From: Eubacterium sp.
GTDB lineage: Bacteria > Bacillota > Clostridia > Lachnospirales > Lachnospiraceae
Reading direction: 5' to 3'
DNA length: 64,000 nucleotides
Assembly: GCA_021769425.1 (NCBI GenBank)
Contig: JAETSX010000009.1
Location: forward strand, 1 to 64,000
A model generated the notes under the pieces. That model saw only the letters and a list, made by a program, of their open reading frames with translations. It was not told the origin of the DNA and made no database searches. Of the stretch, positions 49,303 to 59,124 are shown in pieces (positions within the stretch are counted from its first letter, which is position 1; every line of letters begins with the position of its first letter). The position numbers and the translations under genes were made by a program.

Positions 49303-50013
49303 CTAAATGCTGAAATCGTATCTTTCGCCGATTCCCGACACCTTCTCTGCCCTGATATCCTCCCAGTTAACTTTTTTGATTTTCTCCAAAAGCGCTTCCA
49401 TACTGTCTGCCTGGACTGTGGTGCGTTTTACAGCGTTGTTATTCTTAGAATAGATGTTGTTATTGTTCTTCTGGCTCTCTGTGCGCTTTGCGTCCCTGCC
49501 TTCCTCAATCCGCTCTTTCTGCTTCGCGCTTGTTTTCTCCAGTTCTGCAAAAAAGCTGGTGGAACCATCGTCGCGGAATTCTATGCCGATTCTGGTAATC
49601 TCTGTATCCTTCGTTCCTGCAGCGCCCAATGCCTGCTCATATCCAAACTTCTGATTAATCTCCTTGGACATGCGCACAGCGCCTTCCATGCCTTTGATTT
49701 TTTCTTCCAAATATTTATCATCGGAAGCCATTTTCTCCAATTCATCACTGGAAAACAGCACGGAAAATTCTTTGGTTCCCTTAGAAAGCATCTCTTTGGC
49801 ATTGTCGCCTTTATTGAGCGCCATGAAATCCATGTCTTTGTATTTGTTTCTAAGCTGTTTCAATAAATCCTGAGCCTGACGGGAAAGACCTGACTCTTTC
49901 TCCTTATCCACATATCCAGACTGGATTTTCTCTGCCTGCTGCTTTGTTCTCTGATCTGCTCTTGGGGTGTTATAATAATTATTGATCTGTTGATATGCTC
50001 CTACCTGTACCAT
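49303..50013 (-). CDS. Conserved protein of unknown function (DUF6033-like)
   Basis: MVQVGAYQQINNYYNTPRADQRTKQQAEKIQSGYVDKEK...; family assignment recalled from memory. Confidence 0.6.
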   Translation of the reverse strand: MVQVGAYQQINNYYNTPRADQRTKQQAEKIQSGYVDKEKESGLSRQAQDLLKQLRNKYKDMDFMALNKGDNAKEMLSKGTKEFSVLFSSDELEKMASDDKYLEEKIKGMEGAVRMSKEINQKFGYEQALGAAGTKDTEITRIGIEFRDDGSTSFFAELEKTSAKQKERIEEGRDAKRTESQKNNNNIYSKNNNAVKRTTVQADSMEALLEKIKKVNWEDIRAEKVSGIGERYDFSI

Positions 50014-50233
50014 ATGTTTATCCTCCTTGAACTTGATTTGAAATCCTTTTCCGGCATACGCTGCCTTTTCTATTTTATCGGCAGATAAAGTGTGGTTTAT
50101 TACCTTTTTCTGGCATTTAGCATTCAATTTCTTTTACCAGAATTATATTTGCCGGCAGCCGGGGTGCATTGTAGCGATGCGCCTATGACATCCATGCGGC
50201 AGCTTCTGCTTGGGAGGCAGCGTAAGGCGCCCA

Positions 50234-50701
50234 TCAACACCCCGTTTGCCCTGTACCATTAGGGCTGATAAAGACTTCTTCCATACACTCATCAAAAATC
50301 ATTTCCTCTACAACTCTAACGCATTCATTTACATCTCTCGCAATATCCTTACCCCAGAACCTCACAACATTCCAACCTAAAAACCTGAGTTTTTTCTCAT
50401 TCTCCCTATCACGCTGCCTGTTCCGTTCAATTTTCTTAATCCAATAATCTGCATTGTTCCCCTTTTGTAACTGTAACTTGAGTTTGTCCCAATCCTTTCC
50501 ATGAAAAAACTCACTGTCACAGAATATAACAATCTTATATTTAGGAATAACGATATCCGGCTTTCCAGGCAGTTTAGCATAGTTTTTACGATATCGGAAT
50601 CCCTTTTCCCACAACGCTTTTCTTAATGCAACCTCAATAGATGTATCTTTGCTCTTAACACGCTTCATAGTTTTTGTAACTACCTCTTTGTCACGCGCCA
50701 T
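50234..50701 (-). CDS. vsr: Very short patch repair endonuclease
   Basis: MKRVKSKDTSIEVALRKALWEKGFRYRKNYAKLPGKPDIVIPKYKIVIFCDSEFFHGKDW...NADYWIKKIERNRQRDRENEKKLRFLGWNVVRFWG. Confidence 0.95.
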   Translation of the reverse strand: MARDKEVVTKTMKRVKSKDTSIEVALRKALWEKGFRYRKNYAKLPGKPDIVIPKYKIVIFCDSEFFHGKDWDKLKLQLQKGNNADYWIKKIERNRQRDRENEKKLRFLGWNVVRFWGKDIARDVNECVRVVEEMIFDECMEEVFISPNGTGQTGC

Positions 50702-50719
50702 TTTGCCACACCTCTATTC

Positions 50720-51856
50720 TCAAAACACCAATGGTATAAACTTTTCAATCACTTTAGCCACCATACTGACCGGAATTGCATTTCCTGCCTGTTTCCTAGT
50801 CTGAGCATCCGACACGACAATTTTAAATTCATCCGGAAACCCCTGCAGCCGTAACATTTCTCTGGGCGTCAGCCTCCGCTCCCCATCAACAAGCAAATAA
50901 TTGTAGCTTGCTCCCGCCCGCAATGCACAGCTATATGGATAAGATGATATATTTCCTGATTTATTTTCATGCCAAATAGCTGGCGCTGTTTCTGCTGTAT
51001 GCATCTCCTTACGCTTTTTTACTATTTCTTCTGAAGCATAGTGTTTCTTGTCCACTTCATCTTCCAATATGTCTTTCAAAGTCTTTACATTCTCAATATT
51101 AAACTTCCAATCCATATTAAACGGCTTCTTTGCGCCAACTATAATAATTCTCTCACGCTTTTGCGGCAGACCAAAATCAAGGGCATTTAAAACTTGGTAA
51201 TCCACATAATATCCCAATTCTTCCCTTAAAACATAGATAATCGTTTTAAAAGTCTTTCCTCCGTCATGGCCAACAAGATTTTTCACATTCTCCAATACAA
51301 AAGCGTTTGGCTGCTTTTCCTTTATTATGCGGGCAATGTCAAAAAAAAGCGTTCCCTTCGTATTATCTGCAAATCCTTTCTGTAAGCCACAAATTGAAAA
51401 CGCCTGACATGGAAATCCTGCAAAGAGCAGATCAAAATCCGGAATATCCTTTTCATCGACTTCAGTAATATCCCCCGCAGGCTTTTCATTAAAATTCGCT
51501 TCATAACTTTCCGCCGCAAACTTGTCTATATCACTGCTAAACATACATTGTCCTTTCATTCCCAACTTTTCAAATGCTTGTTGTGAAGCATAACGGAAAC
51601 CGCCTATGCCACAGAATAAATCAATATATTTTATGTTTGGGGGCAATTCTTGCTTTTCCACGGATGGTATCGTGAAAAATAACCGCTCGACATTTACAGA
51701 CAATTCTTCAGACAATCGAACTGCCACATCTATTGATGGCGTTGTTTTATTCCTCTCTATCATAGATAAATATTTTCTGCTTATGCCTACCATAGAAGCC
51801 AATTGCTCCTGTGTAATATTTCTTTCCTTCCTGTATTCCCTGACTAAGTTTATCAT
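50720..51856 (-). CDS. DNA (cytosine-5) methyltransferase with N-terminal XRE HTH
   Basis: HTH YRKERNITQEQLASMVGISRKYLSMIERNKTTPSIDVAVRL fused to KYIDLFCGIGGFRYA...LLFAGFPCQAFSICG...ENVKNL...RERIIIVG...GNAIPV. Confidence 0.95.
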   Translation of the reverse strand: MINLVREYRKERNITQEQLASMVGISRKYLSMIERNKTTPSIDVAVRLSEELSVNVERLFFTIPSVEKQELPPNIKYIDLFCGIGGFRYASQQAFEKLGMKGQCMFSSDIDKFAAESYEANFNEKPAGDITEVDEKDIPDFDLLFAGFPCQAFSICGLQKGFADNTKGTLFFDIARIIKEKQPNAFVLENVKNLVGHDGGKTFKTIIYVLREELGYYVDYQVLNALDFGLPQKRERIIIVGAKKPFNMDWKFNIENVKTLKDILEDEVDKKHYASEEIVKKRKEMHTAETAPAIWHENKSGNISSYPYSCALRAGASYNYLLVDGERRLTPREMLRLQGFPDEFKIVVSDAQTRKQAGNAIPVSMVAKVIEKFIPLVF

Positions 51857-51974
51857 AGCATTTTCTCCCAAAATGTGAACTTTATTTCTCATTTTATTAT
51901 ATATCGCCTATTCTTATATGTCTATATTCATTCACAAATTTTATTTTATATACGAGTATGCCATAATCAATCCG

Positions 51975-52122
51975 AATTTGCACCTGCAAAGATATCAAGG
52001 AAGAATGAGTTGCAGCAAGGGTTACAACGACTGATGAGGGCCTGCCCCGCTTTATCGGGCACAACGTGACAGATGGAAATTCAGACAAATAAAAACTGCG
52101 ATATTTAACCGCCGGAGTAATA
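51975..52122. repeat. Dispersed repeat family 1, copy E (long form, left end eroded)
   Basis: gatgagggcctgccccgctttatcgggcacaacg...cagatggaaattcagacaaataaaaactgcgatatttaaccgccggagtaata. Confidence 0.75.
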
Positions 52123-52174
52123 TCACAACACTTAAAATCCTATTCCAATAACGCTGAAATTTATTTATAATTAT

Positions 52175-52266
52175 TATACCCGTGAGCGAAATCATTTGCC
52201 AGATGATCGTTCATAGCTTTGAGGAAAAAAGCAAATGATTTGGCAAATAAGTATGCTCATGAGTAT
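52175..52266 (+). repeat. Dispersed repeat family 2, copy c (92 bp)
   Basis: tatacccgtgagcgaaatcatttgccag...agcaaatgatttggcaaataagtatgctcatgagtata. Confidence 0.88.
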
Positions 52267-52291
52267 AACAGAAAAAATTTCAAATTCAGTA

Positions 52292-52322
52292 TTGACTCTC
52301 TCGTAACGTAACGAATTACGAT
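52292..52322 (+). promoter_or_regulatory. MerR-type promoter with 19-bp spacer and palindromic operator
   Basis: TTGACT-19 nt-TACGAT; spacer carries ctcgtaacgtaacgaattacga; directly upstream of the MerR gene. Confidence 0.65.
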
Positions 52323-52342
52323 TAAACCGAAAGGAGGAAAAA

Positions 52343-53182
52343 ATGAAAACCGTAAAAGACATGTCAGAGATAACCGGAATAAGTATAAGGACATTGAGAT
52401 ATTATGATGAAATTGGTCTACTAAAGCCAACAGAATTAACGAAAGCTGGTTATCGGCTTTATGACAACAAAGCGTTAGAAAAGTTGCAGGAAATTATGTT
52501 CTTTAGAGAATTGGAAATTCCATTGATAGACATAAAAAAAATCATGGATAACCCTAATTATGATAAAGAACAGGCTTTATTCGCTCAAAAATCTTTATTG
52601 GAACACAAACGGAATCGGCTAAATGGGATTATTGAGTTAATAACGGACGTAATGAAAGGAGTTAATACTATGAGTTTTGGAGCATTCAGCAACGAAGAAA
52701 TACAGAAAATGGTAAATCATACTTTAAAATGTATGTCAAAAGAAAGCCTTGATGAGCAGGTGCAAAAATACGGGAGTATGGAAAAATACAAAGAGCATTT
52801 GATTTCCGGCTTTGCCAATGAGCAGGCTACCGCGGACTTATTGAAATGGTATGGAAGCAGGGAAAAGGCAATAGAAGCAGTTATGCAGTCAACCGGGAAT
52901 ACCGGAGAAATAAGGCAGGAACAAGAGAAAAACGCCAAAATCTATAAACAGTTTATGACTGCAAAAGAAGCTGACAATATGGATATGGCGCATTCTGCTG
53001 TTGAAATGCTTGCAGAGAATTACAAAACAATGTTTGCGCTTGATAATGCAAGAAGTATCCTGCTGGATTTGGCAAAAGAATATTTGCAGGGGGAAAAACT
53101 TGCAGAGGCAACCGATAGCCAGTTTGGGAAAGGCTGTTCTGAATATGTTGCACACGCTATTCAACATTATTATGGCGTATAA
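52343..53182 (+). CDS. MerR-family regulator with TipAS-like effector domain
   Basis: KTVKDMSEITGISIRTLRYYDEIGLLKPTELTKAGYRLYDNKALEKLQEIMFFRELEIPLIDIKKIM; C-terminal TipAS-like helical domain. Confidence 0.92.
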   Translation: MKTVKDMSEITGISIRTLRYYDEIGLLKPTELTKAGYRLYDNKALEKLQEIMFFRELEIPLIDIKKIMDNPNYDKEQALFAQKSLLEHKRNRLNGIIELITDVMKGVNTMSFGAFSNEEIQKMVNHTLKCMSKESLDEQVQKYGSMEKYKEHLISGFANEQATADLLKWYGSREKAIEAVMQSTGNTGEIRQEQEKNAKIYKQFMTAKEADNMDMAHSAVEMLAENYKTMFALDNARSILLDLAKEYLQGEKLAEATDSQFGKGCSEYVAHAIQHYYGV

Positions 53183-53376
53183 TATGCGTGAAAGCGTAAT
53201 GACAATAAATCAGCCAAAACATGCAATAAAAGCACAGCCACGCAATAGGAGGCAGCAATAGCATAAGCAAGTTATTCACACTGACGCTTAATGAACAGGA
53301 AGAAAGTGGGGCGGCGTTTGTCCGCCCTTAATTCCTGCATCCGTTCGAAAACAGTTTCCTCGTCCTGCGAAACTGT

Positions 53377-53763
53377 TTGTCAGAAACGTTTACTGTAATT
53401 GCTTTGCGCAAACCGTTGTCGGTATTGCTTTTGTTTGTATCTGTTATATCATTTCATGTGTGCATGATTTTAGGTCAATCGTTAAATATCAGTAGCGCTA
53501 AGATATTTCATACGCAAACCGCAGGTCATAATTATGAGTATCAAATACAATATCAGGAATATAAAACTGCCGATATTTTCAGTGACTCGATGAAGCGCAA
53601 AAACCAATATCCGCCTGTCTCATTTAATAAAATGTTGCTTTCTGTGTATAACAGCATACATCCTCAGGGCGCTTTCTATTTGTTCTCAGCAAATTTACCT
53701 TGCCCGGAGGACGTTTTGTGTGAGCTAAAACTATTAGCGACACTGTGCCATGTTTTCAAGTAG
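53377..53763 (+). pseudogene. Fragment of a FtsX-type ABC transporter permease
   Basis: FTVIALRKPLSVLLLFVSVISFHVCMILGQSLNISSAKIF resembles the N-terminal TM of antimicrobial-peptide ABC permeases, but the ORF is only 128 aa. Confidence 0.45.
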
Positions 53764-53868
53764 ATAAGGACCATGAATTTTGTAAAAAGGCAAAACGGAA
53801 ACCGTTTCTGTATATTACCTGCTGATTCTTCTCTCTATTATTAGAAATAATATGTATCTGTAAATCTG

Positions 53869-54066
53869 TTAAAATTCCAAAGGAATCAACTCAGGCCTGA
53901 TATGGAGATAAGCGCACAACCGCAGCAAATCGTCGGCATCCAGCTTTTTTTCTGTTTCAGCGGAAAGATCCTCCGGGGGAATTTCCAAAACTTCTGCAAT
54001 GATTCCTTCTAAAATATTCTGTTTTTTCATCCAATTTGATAACCACTTCTTGGTATAGTTCCCCAT
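53869..54066 (-). CDS. Small protein of unknown function, divergent from an XRE regulator
   Basis: MGNYTKKWLSNWMKKQNILEGIIAEVLEIPPEDLSAETEKKLDADDLLRLCAYLHIRPELIPLEF; helical, shares a divergent promoter region. Confidence 0.5.
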   Translation of the reverse strand: MGNYTKKWLSNWMKKQNILEGIIAEVLEIPPEDLSAETEKKLDADDLLRLCAYLHIRPELIPLEF

Positions 54067-54224
54067 ATTTTCCTCCAATTCCTCACTCTTATGCGTTGTT
54101 TGTATTCTATTATATTCTCCTTTTCCAAGAATTTCAAGTAATATTTTTGCTGATTTCCGAGAATTATTTCCAATTTATTGACGCTTATTTTGGGGTAGTC
54201 TATGATTATGGAAGAGGTGAAAGC

Positions 54225-54557
54225 ATGAAAAACCCAAATATCGCCAAAGTATTAAAGGCATACCGAAAATTAAATCATTTTTCCATCAATGATCTTGTGA
54301 TGAAATTAGAGGATTACAAACTGCCTGTCGCCCCTAAAACGATTTATGGCTGGGAAAGCGGTCAGACGCAGCCGGACGCAGACACTTTGCTGGTTCTTTG
54401 CAAAATATATAATATTGACAATATTCTCGGCACCTTTGGCTACAATGATTCCTGGGATGACTTTTTTCTTACAGAGGAAGAACGTTCGCTGGTTCAGCAT
54501 TACCGGAAAATGCCGGATATGAAAGCGGCCGTTAAAAAACTTTTGGAAATGGAATAA
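54225..54557 (+). CDS. XRE-family HTH regulator
   Basis: KVLKAYRKLNHFSINDLVMKLEDYKLPVAPKTIYGWESGQTQPDADTLLVLCKIYNI; SD gaggtgaa. Confidence 0.88.
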   Translation: MKNPNIAKVLKAYRKLNHFSINDLVMKLEDYKLPVAPKTIYGWESGQTQPDADTLLVLCKIYNIDNILGTFGYNDSWDDFFLTEEERSLVQHYRKMPDMKAAVKKLLEME

Positions 54558-54768
54558 AATAGCCGGTTCCTGATAATTCCAAATAAATGGAATAAAATAG
54601 CCGGTCCCCGGCGTTCCGCATAACAGAGACAAAAAAGTCGATCCCGGCAGTTCCGCTTAACAGGAATTTTATAAAAGCCCGTTCCGGCAAATTCCACATA
54701 ATAGAAACAAAAAAGCCGGTTCCCGGCGGTTCCAAGTAATAGAAGGAACTGCCGGGGACCGGCTTTTA
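54553..54768 (-). terminator. gdhA terminator hairpin with a tandem array of its 3'-arm sequence
   Basis: Hairpin aaaagccggttcccggcggttcc...ggaactgccggggaccggctttt (54708-54768); related arm-like units recur about every 38-40 bp back to 54553. Confidence 0.75.
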
Positions 54769-54780
54769 CAAAATCAGAAA

Positions 54781-56127
<1,347 letters not shown>

Positions 56128-56145
56128 TTATCTTTGCTCTGTTTT

Positions 56146-56235
56146 TATACCCGTGAGCCAAATGATTTCAACAGGCCCTCATTATTTCAAGAAGAACAGC
56201 GAATCATTTAGCAAATAAGTATGCCCGCGGGTATG
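56146..56235 (+). repeat. Dispersed repeat family 2, copy d (about 90 bp)
   Basis: tatacccgtgagccaaatgattt...gaatcatttagcaaataagtatgcccgcgggtat. Confidence 0.8.
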
Positions 56236-56370
56236 CCGCCAAAGTATATTTTAGTATGATTTTTTCAATTTTGCAATCTTTTTCTTTATCTCTTTACCAT
56301 TTCATTGTATAAAAGGATTTTTTTAAGATACCGACCCGCTACTGCAGCAGAGGCTCCCCGCATCCTGTCT

Positions 56371-58380
56371 TCATTTCCAACTGCCCTCATATTCTAAAAT
56401 TTTCTCATATTCCTGAATTGTTAATCCGCAGGCCGCAGCGACCTTCCGGTCTATGGCATTGTAATATTCCATCCATTTATCCGGATCCTCTTCCAGGGCG
56501 ATCCGGTGGACAAGCAAAGTAATCTGCTCCTGCTCCTCCTTCGATAATGCAGGAATGGGGAGCTGTTCCAGAGAACTGCGCAGCACTTTCAGAGAGTGAA
56601 ATTTCCGGTGATAGATAAACTGAGCAATTCTGGAATTTAAAACCGCCATAGTATATTCCATCTGCAATTGCCCGATCCGGGGAATCAGAATATTACAGCT
56701 GTTCAGCGATAATCTCTGCTGATTGTCATAAGCGAACACAAGCTGGTTTCCCACAAAGCGGTAGAAAAGCTTCTCCGGCGCACGGTAAATTTCTGTTTTG
56801 GCGCACTGTTGGAATTTCTCAGGCTCATACGCCAGCCAGGCATTTCCCGGCCTAATTTTGTACTTGAAGATATCCGCTCCCTTTAAAACAAGTTCCTCCC
56901 GTTCCCCTTTTCGACTCTTCACCAGCTTCCGGTTATTGCCGGTGACAATGCCAAGGGCAAACTCAGCCTGATTTTTCAGAAAAACCATGTTCTTTTGCCC
57001 CATAAGTTTTTCCACCAGCTCATATTCCTGGTCCGTCATGAAAAAATTAAAGTTTTCCGCCTCCACTTTCCGGCTGATTTGAATTTCAAACTGCCTGTTC
57101 GGGTCAGACACTTTCATTCCGCAGGTATCAAGGGGACTCTGTGTCTTTCTGATTTTTAAAATAATGGAGGGACACTGCACTCCGCCGAACACATCTCCCA
57201 GATAGTCCAGTTCTTCTATCTGGACCTGTTCCATCAACAGCTTTCTGATTTCCAGATGGGATTTCACATGAAGCGCCGCCTCCGGAAGCACAAATGCGAC
57301 TTTTCCGCCTACCGGTATTCTCCTGACTGCTTCCTCTAAAAACAGTTCATAGGATTCCAAATGTTTTCCCTTTACCGTTTCAAATTTTTGTCTCAGCATA
57401 GTTTCTGCGGAAGATTCAAACTGAAAGCCCCAGGGCGGATTGCCCAGAATCAGATCATAAGTCTTACTGTCCTCTCCCAGAAGAAAATCCCCCGGCTTTA
57501 TCTGTTTCCGCAGAAGGGATACCGGCGCATTCCGGAACTTTAACGCCAGATTGATTCTGGCAAGCAGCACGCTGAGAGTATCAATGTCCCGTCCTGCAAT
57601 CTGCTCCAGGGAAACATGTTCCGGAAGCTGCAGCAGAAAATTTCCGGTGCCGCAGCAAGGGTCCAGGATTGTGGTATTCCCATCCCTTCTTTCCTGTAAA
57701 TCCGCTGTCATTTTCCTCACAATATGGGCAGGGGTATAGTAAGAACCTGCCGCTTTACGCTCCCGCAAATTTTTCAGGGAACTGTACAAAAGTCCCAGAA
57801 TGTCTGCATTGCGTTCCAGCACATAGGTAACCTGAAACAGCTCTTTCCTTCCCTGTTCCGCCGCCAGCAAAGCATCATAACCCTCTTTTCCTGCCGGAAA
57901 AAGGTCCTGCACCAATTCCCCGTATTGCCCCAGGCGCACCTCCCCATTCAGATAATGAGACAGAAAACAGTCCTTGAACTGTGTTTTGATTTCATATGCC
58001 TGGCACAGCAATTGGATGGCGCATTCTGCCAGCGCTGCCCGCAGCAGCATGTCCGTCTGCGCAGTTCCTGCCATTCCCGCCGCCGTCTGTGCAATCTTTT
58101 TCAGGTTGGGGGAATCCTTGGGAATATAATTTCTGTCAATGCTGTTTCCGCTGAGATGCTTTTTATTCCTTCTGGCCTGTAGAAATCCTGTGTCTTTCTT
58201 CTGAAGTTTTTCCAAAATTTCCTCCGTGTACCTCCGGGAAAAGCAAGGCTTTCCCTGAAATTCCCTGTCAGGCCGGATTTTCCCCAGCCGAATCCAGTTT
58301 CTTCCAGTGGCCTCGGAAACAGACAGCTTACTGCAAAACTCAGACAATGAATAATCTTTTTGAACCGGTGATTTTCCCAT
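56371..58380 (-). CDS. Orphan N6-adenine DNA methyltransferase with N-terminal HTH-like domain
   Basis: AAGSYYTPAHIVRKM...ILDPCCGTGNFLLQL...YDLILGNPPWGFQF (NPPW catalytic motif), C-terminal TRD-like region; N-term YSLSEFCSKLSVSEATGRNWIRLGKI. Confidence 0.88.
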   Translation of the reverse strand: MGKSPVQKDYSLSEFCSKLSVSEATGRNWIRLGKIRPDREFQGKPCFSRRYTEEILEKLQKKDTGFLQARRNKKHLSGNSIDRNYIPKDSPNLKKIAQTAAGMAGTAQTDMLLRAALAECAIQLLCQAYEIKTQFKDCFLSHYLNGEVRLGQYGELVQDLFPAGKEGYDALLAAEQGRKELFQVTYVLERNADILGLLYSSLKNLRERKAAGSYYTPAHIVRKMTADLQERRDGNTTILDPCCGTGNFLLQLPEHVSLEQIAGRDIDTLSVLLARINLALKFRNAPVSLLRKQIKPGDFLLGEDSKTYDLILGNPPWGFQFESSAETMLRQKFETVKGKHLESYELFLEEAVRRIPVGGKVAFVLPEAALHVKSHLEIRKLLMEQVQIEELDYLGDVFGGVQCPSIILKIRKTQSPLDTCGMKVSDPNRQFEIQISRKVEAENFNFFMTDQEYELVEKLMGQKNMVFLKNQAEFALGIVTGNNRKLVKSRKGEREELVLKGADIFKYKIRPGNAWLAYEPEKFQQCAKTEIYRAPEKLFYRFVGNQLVFAYDNQQRLSLNSCNILIPRIGQLQMEYTMAVLNSRIAQFIYHRKFHSLKVLRSSLEQLPIPALSKEEQEQITLLVHRIALEEDPDKWMEYYNAIDRKVAAACGLTIQEYEKILEYEGSWK

Positions 58381-58488
58381 GGCTTCCTCCTGATGAAATC
58401 TCGGATCATCTGCATGACCCTGATGAATTTGGGATATTATAAAATAGAATATCATACCTTTTATAAACCTGTCAAAACGGAGGCGATT

Positions 58489-59040
58489 ATGGACAAAAAA
58501 CTGCTGCGCTATCTTATCTTAGGAGTAATCTTTACATTCCTTGGGGGAACTCTCCTTCATTTCACCTATGAATGGTCGGGAAACAATTTCTGGGTGGGAT
58601 TGTTTTCGCCGGTCAATGAGTCTTCCTGGGAGCACATGAAACTTCTGTTTTTCCCTATGCTGCTTTACCATTTGGTTTCCTGCATTCTCTTTCGCCGGAC
58701 GCCCTCTGCCCCGGATGAATCCATACTGACGTACCTGAGAAACAATTACCCTTGCATCTGCCTGGGAAATGCTCTGGGAATCCTTATTGGAACAATTTCC
58801 ATTCCGGTTTTCTTTTACACCTATTCCGGCATTCTCGGCACGCACTTCCTGTTTCTGGATATTGCCATTTTTCTCTGCAGCGCAATCCTGGGATTTGCCT
58901 GCACTTATTGGACTGCCCAAAAATGCCAGGTCAGAAAATATGCAGGCCTTATCTATTCTGCCTTGGCGCTTTTAGCTCTCTGCTTTTTTGTTTTTACTGT
59001 TTTTCCTCCGGATTTGGGAATTTTTACGTCTGTATCCTAA
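58489..59040 (+). CDS. Integral membrane protein (DUF6512-like)
   Basis: MDKKLLRYLILGVIFTFLGGTLLHFTYEWSGNNFWVGLFSPVNESSWEHMKLLFFPML; family name from memory. Confidence 0.7.
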   Translation: MDKKLLRYLILGVIFTFLGGTLLHFTYEWSGNNFWVGLFSPVNESSWEHMKLLFFPMLLYHLVSCILFRRTPSAPDESILTYLRNNYPCICLGNALGILIGTISIPVFFYTYSGILGTHFLFLDIAIFLCSAILGFACTYWTAQKCQVRKYAGLIYSALALLALCFFVFTVFPPDLGIFTSVS

Positions 59041-59124
59041 TCGGAACTTTTATAGTATGAATGATTCTTTTTCATAATAGAATAGAATAGAGAACCATAC
59101 CTTAAAAAGAAAAGAGGAAGTATT

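Noticed and set aside
50234-51856. Complete type II restriction-modification system
   Set aside because: Only methyltransferase and Vsr are present; no endonuclease ORF is adjacent.
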